In this document: piece by piece, positions 1 to 5,960 of the stretch
Layout: every line of letters begins with the position of its first letter
Numbering within the stretch: position 1 is the first letter of the stretch
Assembly (NCBI GenBank): GCA_021775715.1
Contig: JAJFHI010000349.1
Location: forward strand, 1-6,280
DNA: 6,280 nucleotides
Source of the DNA: Hyphomicrobiaceae bacterium
GTDB taxonomy: Bacteria; Pseudomonadota; Alphaproteobacteria; Rhizobiales; Hyphomicrobiaceae
Direction: 5' to 3'
The notes under the pieces: model-generated
Database searches by the model: none
Seen by the model: the letters and a program-made list of their open reading frames with translations, nothing else
Told to the model about the DNA's origin: nothing
Position numbers and translations under genes: made by a program

Positions 1-2
1 CC

Positions 3-341
3 ATTATCAAAGTCGGACTGACGAGCATCCTCGTGGTGGCGATTGCCGAGATCTCGAAGCGGTCATCATTTTTTGGTGCGTTGATTGCTTCCCTGCCGCT
101 GACGTCAATCCTCGCCATGATCTGGCTTTACGCCGATACGCGCGATCCGGAGAAAATCGCTAGTTTTGCGAGCGACGTCTTCTGGCTGGTGCTGCCGTCT
201 CTGATCTTGTTTGTCGCGCTACCACTCCTTCTTCGGGCTGGCCTTGGCTTTGTGCCAAGCCTTCTAATAGCGTCTGCACTGACCATTGCTGGCTACTTCC
301 TGATGGTGTTTGTCATGCGCCATTTCGGTATGACGGTCTAA
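3..341 (+). CDS. DUF3147-like small integral membrane protein (5' end outside window)
   Basis: This is the 3' part of a gene; about 112 codons are visible. The frame is open to the left edge (it reads IIKVGLTSILVVAIAE from base 3), so the in-frame GTG at 33 is probably internal and the true start lies before the window. The protein is almost wholly hydrophobic, with four probable membrane helices at visible residues ~1-16, 24-42, 57-77 and 81-103. The polar loop after helix 2 carries the sequence ADTRDPEK. The pattern AEISKRSSFFGALIASLP followed by AMIWLY is what I recognise from the DUF3147 family, proteins of about 115 residues with no established function, so little is missing. The stop is TAA at 339-341. 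The ABC-F gene follows on the same strand after 88 bases, so co-transcription is possible but not shown. Family assignment is from memory of the motif; the molecular role is unknown. Confidence 0.8.
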   Translation: MIKVGLTSILVVAIAEISKRSSFFGALIASLPLTSILAMIWLYADTRDPEKIASFASDVFWLVLPSLILFVALPLLLRAGLGFVPSLLIASALTIAGYFLMVFVMRHFGMTV

Positions 342-429
342 CACCCGGAAGGTTTGTTCCCCGATTGAGTTGTCCTGCGCTGGTATGTGGACGTGACACA
401 CGCCCGGATAGCGGGTAATCGAAACCGCA

Positions 430-2334
430 ATGCTACACATCAACGACCTCACATATCGAATCGAAGGCAAACAGATCTTCGACGCTGCAACGGCTGGGAT
501 ACCCTCCGGGCACAAGGTGGGGCTTGTCGGACGCAATGGCTCCGGTAAGACCACGCTCTTAAAGCTGATCCTCGGAGAGCTCGCGCCTGATGACGGGACG
601 ATCTCCACATCGAGATCCGCCAAAATCGGCCATGTGGCACAAGAAGCGCCCGGTGGCGACGACAGTCTAATCGATTGGGTTTTATCGTCTGACACCGAGC
701 GGTCGGCGCTGCTAGCGGAGGCGGAGACCGCAACCGACCCATTGCGCATCTCTGACATACAAATTCGACTAAACGACATCGACGCGCATTCCGCTCCGGC
801 CCGTGCGGCACAGATCTTGGCGGGCCTTGGTCTTGACGATGCCGCCCAGAAACGTCCCTGCCGAGAATTTTCCGGCGGTTGGCGGATGCGCGTGTCGCTT
901 GCCAGCGTACTTTTTCTTGAGCCCGAAATCCTGCTGCTCGACGAGCCGACCAACTACCTTGATCTTGAGGGAACTGTCTGGCTTGAAAGTTATCTAAGAA
1001 CTTATCCACACACTGTCATCATCGTAAGTCACGACCGGGACCTCTTGAACCAAGCGGTCACCAGCATAATGCATCTCGATAACGGCAAGCTCACGCTCTA
1101 CACCGGCGGCTACGACGACTTCGAAGAACAGCGCCGCGAAACGCAACGCCTGCAACTCAAGCTCAAGAAGCGCCAGGATGACGAACGCCGGCGCATTCAG
1201 ACCTTTGTCGACCGTTTCAAAGCCAAAGCGACAAAAGCCAAGCAAGCGCAAAGCCGCGTCAAAGCACTGGAAAAAATGAAGCCAATCGCGGCGGCTGTCG
1301 AAAATGGTGTCGCAGAATTTCAATTGCCCGACCCGGAAAGGGCGTTGGCAAGCCCGTTAATGCGGCTTGAAGATGCGACGGCAGGCTACGAGCCCGGAAA
1401 GCCCATTCTTGCCAACTTAAACCTGCGCATTGACCAGGACGACCGTATCGCGCTTCTCGGGCAAAACGGCAACGGCAAGTCAACATTTGCCAAGTTGATT
1501 GCCCGTCGCCTGCAACCACTGGATGGAACCGTCTATGGTTCAAAGAAAGTCACTGTCGGCTACTTCGCACAGCACCAGCTCGATGACTTAAACCCACGCC
1601 AGTCGGCTTACGACCACATCGCCAAACTGATGCCCGACGCGACGGAAGCAAAAAAGCGCGCCAAGCTTGGTAGCTACGGCTTCGGGTTCGATAAGGCCGA
1701 TACCAAATGTGAGAAACTCTCAGGCGGAGAGAAGGCACGGTTATTGTTGGCAATCACGGCTTTTCACGCGCCGCACCTTTTGATCCTCGACGAGCCGACT
1801 AACCACCTTGACGTCGATTCCCGTGAAGCATTAATCCATGCGCTGACGACCTACGAAGGCGCCGTCATTTTGATCAGCCACGACCGACATCTCGTCGAGG
1901 CAACGGTCGACCGGCTGTGGCTAGTCGCCGACGGCACCGTCAAACCTTACGACGGAGACATCGAATCCTACCGCGAAACGCTCCTGGCCGAACGAGGCAA
2001 GCGTAAAGGCAGCGGCCAAAACTCCAACGGTCAGAACAGCGGCAAAGTCGATCGCGTAGCACAGCGCCGGGAATCCGCTGGACGACGTGCAGAATTGGCT
2101 CCGCTCCGCAAAAAGATTGTGGCACTGGAAAAGAAAATGACGCGTCTGGGAAAAGGCATAGCGCGGCTTGATGAGGAGCTTGCAGATCCGGAACTGTATG
2201 CAACCAACCCCGACCGTGCGCAGACTGCTGCTAAAGATCGGGGGCAGTTGGTGAAAGACCTCGAGAATTCAGAGAGCAGTTGGCTAGAGGCGACAGAGAA
2301 ATTTGAAAACGCTGAAAAGCAAGCGGCCGAGTGA
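430..2334 (+). CDS. yheS: ABC-F family ATPase, YheS-like (ribosome-associated translation factor)
   Basis: A 634-residue soluble protein with two ABC ATPase domains and no membrane segment, as in the ABC-F class that binds the ribosomal E site; E. coli YheS is close in length (637). Domain 1: Walker A GRNGSGKT (34-41), signature FSGGWRMR (147-154), Walker B/D-loop LLLDEPTNYLD (168-178), switch SHD (200-202). The inter-domain linker is charged and helical, residues ~235-283, with the conserved KAKATKAKQAQSR segment. Domain 2: Walker A GQNGNGKS (344-351), GYFAQHQL, signature LSGGEKARL (430-438), LDEPTNHLD (453-461), switch SHD (483-485). A Gln/Asn/Ser/Gly-rich spacer (528-538) leads to a C-terminal coiled coil (~545-634). 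Both catalytic Glu residues (172, 455) are present, so it should hydrolyse ATP. ATG 430 is the first possible start after an in-frame stop at 409-411; no clear Shine-Dalgarno precedes it. The YheS subgroup is assigned from motifs; its exact cellular role is poorly known. Confidence 0.93.
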   Translation: MLHINDLTYRIEGKQIFDAATAGIPSGHKVGLVGRNGSGKTTLLKLILGELAPDDGTISTSRSAKIGHVAQEAPGGDDSLIDWVLSSDTERSALLAEAETATDPLRISDIQIRLNDIDAHSAPARAAQILAGLGLDDAAQKRPCREFSGGWRMRVSLASVLFLEPEILLLDEPTNYLDLEGTVWLESYLRTYPHTVIIVSHDRDLLNQAVTSIMHLDNGKLTLYTGGYDDFEEQRRETQRLQLKLKKRQDDERRRIQTFVDRFKAKATKAKQAQSRVKALEKMKPIAAAVENGVAEFQLPDPERALASPLMRLEDATAGYEPGKPILANLNLRIDQDDRIALLGQNGNGKSTFAKLIARRLQPLDGTVYGSKKVTVGYFAQHQLDDLNPRQSAYDHIAKLMPDATEAKKRAKLGSYGFGFDKADTKCEKLSGGEKARLLLAITAFHAPHLLILDEPTNHLDVDSREALIHALTTYEGAVILISHDRHLVEATVDRLWLVADGTVKPYDGDIESYRETLLAERGKRKGSGQNSNGQNSGKVDRVAQRRESAGRRAELAPLRKKIVALEKKMTRLGKGIARLDEELADPELYATNPDRAQTAAKDRGQLVKDLENSESSWLEATEKFENAEKQAAE

Positions 2335-2353
2335 ACGAAATTCAATCGTTCAC
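2331..2353 (+). terminator. Perfect inverted repeat overlapping the ABC-F stop codon; possible weak terminator
   Basis: GTGAACGA (2331-2338) and TCGTTCAC (2346-2353) are exact reverse complements separated by a 7-base loop. The left arm contains the TGA stop codon of the ABC-F gene. A T-rich but interrupted run (TTCTTTATTCT, 2358-2368) follows a few bases later. The position fits a transcript end or an mRNA 3' stabilising hairpin. The stem is only half GC and no clean U-tract abuts it, so intrinsic termination would be weak. Confidence 0.4.
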
Positions 2354-2631
2354 GACGTTCTTTATTCTGTCACAAAACAAGAAAAGTGTTAGCGCTGAGG
2401 CGCCGATAGTTTAGGAAAAATGCCCATCGTATGGTCAGTCGGAAGAAGCTTGCTGGCCTACGCGGGTAAATTGTTTATCTGTGAAGAGGGCAATCGACAC
2501 AGTTAAACAGGCCGGCAAGTTTCCTTTCTCAAGAAATTACAAAGTGCTCGAGTCTTAAGAACACATCTCTTGAAGTACTTAGGCTGGTTCAGTTGACACT
2601 TTGGTTGCGCTCGACCCGCGCCTGGAATTTT
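2335..2631. other. Convergent intergenic region without a gene
   Basis: These 297 bases lie between the 3' ends of the ABC-F gene (+) and the winged-helix gene (-). I find no convincing reading frame on either strand, no tRNA-like cloverleaf and no repeat array. The content is secondary structure: the 8-bp hairpin at its left end, the long hairpin at 2441-2527, and a minor inverted repeat CAAAGTG (2540-2546) / CACTTTG (2597-2603). Both flanking genes read into it, so shared or bidirectional termination is the simplest use. Confidence 0.7.
2441..2527 (+). ncRNA. Long two-part hairpin; structured RNA element or bidirectional terminator
   Basis: Seen in sequence: bases 2445-2459 pair with 2509-2523 without interruption (13 Watson-Crick, 2 G.U). 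The stem can extend outward past one A/C mismatch to 2441-2527 (one A-T and two G.U). Directly inside it, GTTTATCTGTG (2473-2483) pairs with CACAGTTAAAC (2498-2508) at 10 of 11 positions. The right sides of both stems are contiguous; the left side has a 13-base bulge (2460-2472). The terminal loop is 14 bases (2484-2497). All four wobbles are G.U on the + strand and would be A.C mismatches on the - strand, favouring a + strand RNA. The 3' arm runs into a pyrimidine tract (TTTCCTTTCTC, 2520-2530). I do not recognise a known RNA family. It may instead be a large bidirectional terminator or a remnant of a palindromic repeat. Confidence 0.45.
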
Positions 2632-3024
2632 TTATTCGGGCGACCGGTCCTCTTTTGGATCCAAGGAAACTTCCAAAAGCAGCCGGTCACAAATAACAAC
2701 CGGGGCCTTGCGACGCCCGCTGATTTCGCGAAATTTGATAATACCGAAGCTCTCAAGCCGCCGAAGTGTGAGTGTCAGGCTTGCCTTCGGCCGACCTGAC
2801 AAACGCGCCAGTTCAGCCACCGACTGTGGCTCACTTTTGCGGATCAGATTGAGAAGCCAAAGATTTCGGCCCGACAGCAGGCGCGTTAGTTTATCCAGGG
2901 AAGTCAAAGGGATTGGCATCGTTCCAAACTGAACGCCGCCTTTCTTCTCTTCGAGCGGATCTACGCCTGTGGCGTCAAGATCAGGCGGAGTAACTTCAAC
3001 GCGTAAAACTCGTTGATTTTCCAT
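2632..3024 (-). CDS. Winged helix-turn-helix DNA-binding protein, HVO_A0114/antitoxin-like
   Basis: A 130-residue protein predicted to be a cytoplasmic transcription regulator. Residues ~39-100 form the winged helix-turn-helix: TSLDKLTRLLSGRNLWLL (helix 1), SVAELARLSGR (68-78, helix 2), a recognition helix with PKASLTLTLRRLESFGII (79-96), then a wing (KFREISGRRKAPVVIC). This layout matches the HVO_A0114-type wHTH proteins, which often act as antitoxins beside a small toxin (for example the TumE/TumA type). The N-terminal ~30 residues are family-typical and not a recognisable domain. I chose ATG 3024 because GGGA lies 7 bases upstream; a longer form from TTG 3147 has no ribosome site. It is on the same strand as the cyclotransferase gene but 147 bases away, and no toxin-sized gene adjoins it. 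Fold assignment is fairly sure; target and partner are unknown. Confidence 0.72.
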   Translation of the reverse strand: MENQRVLRVEVTPPDLDATGVDPLEEKKGGVQFGTMPIPLTSLDKLTRLLSGRNLWLLNLIRKSEPQSVAELARLSGRPKASLTLTLRRLESFGIIKFREISGRRKAPVVICDRLLLEVSLDPKEDRSPE

Positions 3025-3031
3025 TTGTAAA

Positions 3032-3035
3032 TCCC
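3032..3035 (-). promoter_or_regulatory. Ribosome binding site deciding the wHTH start
   Basis: On the - strand GGGA precedes ATG 3024 by 7 bases (GGGATTTACAAATG). It supports this ATG over the upstream TTG at 3147, which lacks any purine-rich site. Confidence 0.5.
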
Positions 3036-3097
3036 ATATCGCCCGCAATTCGCATGAACGGCGCACTGCTTGTTGCCGATCTTGCACGGATTGACCC

Positions 3098-3103
3098 GTT
3101 ATA
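3098..3103 (-). promoter_or_regulatory. Possible -10 box for the wHTH gene
   Basis: TATAAC on the - strand matches the -10 consensus at 5 of 6 positions and would put a transcript start about 65 bases before the wHTH start codon. The -35 position at 16-18 bases spacing is poor (TTAGTA, 3 of 6), so this is weak. It would allow the regulator to be transcribed apart from the glyQS operon. Confidence 0.22.
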
Positions 3104-3171
3104 TCGTCACAAGTTGATTTACTAATTGAACGGGCGTGGGAGTTCAAAGGATCACTCAGTTATCGCGATTA

Positions 3172-3606
3172 TTAGATATTTCTTCCTGTCCAACGCGCCT
3201 CGGGGAGAAAACGCGCCCCCCGCAATGGCCCGATGTAGGCATAAACCCAAACTCTACAGGGTTCACCGTTGTAAAGAGCTGCCGCAACCGGCCGTCTCAC
3301 GAATTCAGGTGATGGAAAGCCATCGACACTGGATTGGCTTGGCTCAACGCCCTCGTAGAGATCAAGCCAGGCAAACGTGCGATCCGGATCAAACAGCGTG
3401 ATGATCTCGCCCTGTACCGCCCCACCGCCATGAACTATCACAAGCCCCGGATATTGGCCGAGATCATAGAGCTTACCAGGCATCGTAGCTGGCCCGACAG
3501 ACGTGCTTTCGGCGCGAAGCCGATCGCGCTCCGTTTGGCCTAAATTACCCGACGCATCGCCCATCAACGTGCCATAGACAAACAGATCGGATGTTGGGTC
3601 CGCCAT
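3172..3606 (-). CDS. Gamma-glutamylcyclotransferase family (AIG2-like) protein
   Basis: A 144-residue soluble protein with the gamma-glutamylcyclotransferase fold, whose members release 5-oxoproline from gamma-glutamyl amines or peptides. Visible hallmarks in order: the N-terminal strand and substrate loop LFVYGTLM (8-15), the YDLGQYPGLV segment (47-56), VQGEIITL (64-71), and LDLYEGV (81-87) with Glu85 in the place of the family's catalytic acid. A Tyr/Arg-type region (FVRRPV, 102-107) and the closing strand CRVWVYAYIG (117-126) follow. The length is normal for bacterial AIG2-like proteins. The gene starts 9 bases after glyS; AGGA sits directly against its ATG, too close for good initiation, so translation is probably coupled to glyS. 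A start at Met15 would remove the YGTL loop and is unlikely. The true substrate cannot be read from sequence, and a link to glycine or glutathione metabolism is only inference. Confidence 0.85.
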   Translation of the reverse strand: MADPTSDLFVYGTLMGDASGNLGQTERDRLRAESTSVGPATMPGKLYDLGQYPGLVIVHGGGAVQGEIITLFDPDRTFAWLDLYEGVEPSQSSVDGFPSPEFVRRPVAAALYNGEPCRVWVYAYIGPLRGARFLPEARWTGRNI

Positions 3607-3615
3607 TCCTGAAAG

Positions 3616-5673
3616 CTAGCCGCTGATTTTTGAGAAATCCGCAATCGTTCTTGTCGCGGTGCGTATCTCAGCCAGAAGCTTTAGTCGATTTTCGCGCAAC
3701 TTTGCGTCATCGGCATTCACTGTCACGTCGTCAAAGAATTTATCGACGGGCAGGCGCAGCTCCGCCAACGCACGCATGGCACCTTCGAAATTCTCCACAT
3801 CGATCGCGGCCTTCGTATCAAACTTGACTTTGGCGATCGCCGCCGCCAAATCACGCTCTGCCGGTTCGACCAACAGTGGCCCTTCAGGCGCGCCCGTGAA
3901 CGAGGTTTTGTCTTTCTTCTCTTCGACCTTCAAGATGTTGGCCGCGCGTTTGACACCAGCCGATAAGTTGGCACCGTCTTCAGTATCGAGGAAATCGGTC
4001 AATGCCTGCACGCGCTTGACGACCAGTGCCAGGTCATCTTGTCCACCGAGCGCAAAAACAGCATCGATCAGGTCGTGACGCAGACCCTTGTCACGCAGGT
4101 AGACTTTCAGGCGATCTGCAAAGAACGACAGCAGGTCGGCTTCGACCTTGGCATCGTCCCCAATGGCTGTCTTTTTCAACACATGGCTCAATGGCAAGCG
4201 CAGATCGTTTTCAAGCAGAATGCGGATGACCCCGAGGGCTGCGCGACGCAACTGATAAGGGTCGCCGGACCCAGTTGGTTTTTCACCAATGCTCCAGAAC
4301 CCTGCCAGCATGTCGACTTTATCAGCCAACGCGACCGCGATTGAAACAGGTGCTGTTGGCACATCGTCGCCCTGGCCCTTTGGCTGGTAGTGCTCTTCAA
4401 TGGCACGCGCGATATCTGGTTTTGCTTTGGCAGCCTCGGCATAATACCGGCCCATCAAACCTTGCAGCTCGGGAAACTCACCGACCATGCCCGAAACGAG
4501 ATCGGCTTTTGCAAGCTGGGCGGCGCGGCGCGCATCTTCCGGATCAGCATCTACACTGCCAGCGATAACGTCGTGGGCCAGATCAGCGACACGCTCGACG
4601 CGATCTTTTTGACTACCAAGTTTTTCGTGGAAGGTAATGCCGATAAGGTCTGCCGCCATGTCGTCAAGCGGACGTTTGAGATCCTGCTCCCAGAAGAACT
4701 TCGCATCCGCCAAACGGGCGCGAATAACCTTCTCGTTGCCGGCAATAATCTGCTTGCCGCCGTCGGTTGCGATCAAGTTGGAGACACACAGAAACTTCGC
4801 GGCCAACTTGCCGGTCTTGGGGTCAGTCAGCGAAAAACACTTTTGGTGCGATTTCATCGCCGTTGTCAGACACTCAGCGGGGACGTCGAGAAACTCGTCA
4901 TCGAACGAGCCCATCAAAACCGTTGGCCACTCATTCAGACCGGCGTTTTCGTCAAACAAAGCGGTATCGGCAATAAGTGACAACTTGGCTGACTTTGCCA
5001 AAGCCTCAGCCTGTTCACCGATCATTGCCGCGCGCTCACTTGACGGCAGCAGAACCTTATTGGCTTTAAGCTTTGTGCCGTAATCTTCAAAGCTTGTAAC
5101 CGAAAACGGTTCGGAGCTATGGAAGCGATGCCCGCGTGTATGATCACCGCTGTCCACACCGGCGACTTCAAAGTCAACGACCTTGCCGCCCAATAGACAC
5201 AAAATTGAGTGCATTGGACGCACCCACGCGAAGTCAGACGATCCCCAGCGCATCGATTTCGGCCATGGGAATTTGCGCATCACATCCGGCACAACGTCCG
5301 CGATGATCTCACCTGCGGCACGTCCCGGCTTGTTGGTGCGGGCAACGTAGTAGTCACCTTTCTTTGCATCACTCACGACTTCAGCATCTTCAACGGACGC
5401 AAGACCAGCCGCTTTCAGAAAACCTGCAACTGCTTTTTCGGGTGCACCAACGCGTGGGCCCTTACGTTCCTCTGAGATCGCGGGTGACATCTCGGGCACG
5501 TCGTCGATGGCCAAGGCCAGACGCCGCGGCGTGGCATAGGCTTGGGCGGCGCCCAGCGTCAGACCCTCGGCCTCAAGGCCTGCCACAACAAGACGTTTCA
5601 AGTCATCAGCCGCGCGTTGCTGCATGCGGGCTGGAATTTCTTCGGAGAAAATTTCAAGTAGAAGTTCGGCCAT
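3616..5673 (-). CDS. glyS: Glycyl-tRNA synthetase beta subunit
   Basis: GlyS, the 685-residue beta subunit (E. coli: 689) of the alpha2beta2 glycyl-tRNA synthetase, which charges tRNA-Gly with glycine in the cytoplasm. The alpha subunit holds the aminoacylation site; beta binds the tRNA. Hallmarks in order: LLLEIFSEEIPA (4-15), TPRRLA (48-53), ERKGPR (69-74), FPWPKSMRWG (135-144), VRPMHSIL (151-158), TRGHRFH (179-185), GNEKVIRARLADAKFFWEQD (312-331), KADLVSGMVGEFPELQG (389-405, in the HD-like region), HYQPKGQGDDVPT (428-440) and DPYQLRRAALGVIRIL (471-486). The C-terminal anticodon-binding domain ends with FFDDVTVNADD and a run matching RENRLKLL. The frame is intact. ATG 5673 begins two bases after the upstream gene's stop, with a GGGGCGGG run ~12 bases before it. 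It is third in the glyQ operon; the stop is TAG. Confidence 0.98.
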   Translation of the reverse strand: MAELLLEIFSEEIPARMQQRAADDLKRLVVAGLEAEGLTLGAAQAYATPRRLALAIDDVPEMSPAISEERKGPRVGAPEKAVAGFLKAAGLASVEDAEVVSDAKKGDYYVARTNKPGRAAGEIIADVVPDVMRKFPWPKSMRWGSSDFAWVRPMHSILCLLGGKVVDFEVAGVDSGDHTRGHRFHSSEPFSVTSFEDYGTKLKANKVLLPSSERAAMIGEQAEALAKSAKLSLIADTALFDENAGLNEWPTVLMGSFDDEFLDVPAECLTTAMKSHQKCFSLTDPKTGKLAAKFLCVSNLIATDGGKQIIAGNEKVIRARLADAKFFWEQDLKRPLDDMAADLIGITFHEKLGSQKDRVERVADLAHDVIAGSVDADPEDARRAAQLAKADLVSGMVGEFPELQGLMGRYYAEAAKAKPDIARAIEEHYQPKGQGDDVPTAPVSIAVALADKVDMLAGFWSIGEKPTGSGDPYQLRRAALGVIRILLENDLRLPLSHVLKKTAIGDDAKVEADLLSFFADRLKVYLRDKGLRHDLIDAVFALGGQDDLALVVKRVQALTDFLDTEDGANLSAGVKRAANILKVEEKKDKTSFTGAPEGPLLVEPAERDLAAAIAKVKFDTKAAIDVENFEGAMRALAELRLPVDKFFDDVTVNADDAKLRENRLKLLAEIRTATRTIADFSKISG

Positions 5674-5675
5674 GG

Positions 5676-5960
5676 TTATTGTGCGCCCGCCCCAGAATCC
5701 GCAGGTGTATCCGCTGGCGTGTCAACGCCATCACCAATTTCGGTCGGCGGCAGTTCTTCGCCGTAAACAGAAGGCCATACCCATTTAGCAACGTCGGTCG
5801 TCGCACCCGTGGCCATCAAATAACCAAGACCAACGATAAGGGCCGCTAGAGCAAAGAAAAACACCTGTTTTTGTTGTCGCCAGAACAGCGCGAACGCCAC
5901 CACAATCAGCGGCAGGGCAATGACAAGGGCACCAAAGATTTCTGTAGGAATTTGGTCCAT
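5676..5960 (-). CDS. Small two-helix membrane protein of unknown function between glyQ and glyS
   Basis: A 94-residue protein with two hydrophobic segments, FGALVIALPLIVVAFALFW (~9-27) and VFFFALAALIVGLGYLMA (~33-50), joined by a short basic turn (RQQKQ). A polar acidic tail (~60-94) contains VYGEELPPTEIG and a repeated DTPAD (DTPADTPAD). The turn between the helices is basic and the tail acidic, so an N-out/C-out hairpin is plausible. ATG 5960 is preferred: its A is also the last base of the glyQ stop (TAATG) and GGAGGA lies 8 bases upstream. A longer reading from TTG 6002 would overlap glyQ by 43 bases and adds only basic residues. The gene ends two bases before glyS, so it is surely co-translated with both synthetase subunits. 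I recognise no named domain; its function is unknown. Confidence 0.8.
   Translation of the reverse strand: MDQIPTEIFGALVIALPLIVVAFALFWRQQKQVFFFALAALIVGLGYLMATGATTDVAKWVWPSVYGEELPPTEIGDGVDTPADTPADSGAGAQ

Noticed and set aside
33..341. GTG 33 as the true start of the DUF3147-like protein
   Set aside because: The frame is open to the window edge and the upstream residues are hydrophobic and family-like, so the start is off-window.
403..415. Small hairpin CCCG-GATAG-CGGG before the ABC-F start
   Set aside because: Only 4 bp of stem; expected by chance, with no sign of a leader peptide or attenuator.
264..953. 229-codon open frame on the - strand opposite the ABC-F gene
   Set aside because: Serine/arginine/alanine-rich low-complexity translation lying antisense to a clearly conserved ABC-F domain; a shadow frame.
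2441..2527. Integron attC site
   Set aside because: One GTTAAAC fits the core-site pattern, but it lies in the inner stem and has no properly placed partner at the outer end; no integrase or cassette is present.
2540..2603. Inverted repeat CAAAGTG / CACTTTG with a 50-base spacer
   Set aside because: Seven pairs across a long spacer with no inner support; likely chance.
2593..2799. 68-codon + strand frame crossing the gap and the wHTH 3' end
   Set aside because: No ribosome site and no family resemblance, and antisense to the winged-helix domain.
2632..3147. Longer wHTH protein starting at TTG 3147
   Set aside because: TTG start without Shine-Dalgarno; the extra 41 residues are not family-like, whereas ATG 3024 has GGGA 7 bases upstream.
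2335..3171. Toxin-antitoxin pair, CRISPR array, tRNA gene or insertion sequence in the accessory stretch
   Set aside because: No toxin-sized reading frame, regularly spaced repeats, cloverleaf or transposase was found around the wHTH gene.
4390..4980. 196-codon open frame on the + strand opposite glyS
   Set aside because: Wholly antisense to conserved GlyS sequence, with no recognisable family motif; a shadow frame.
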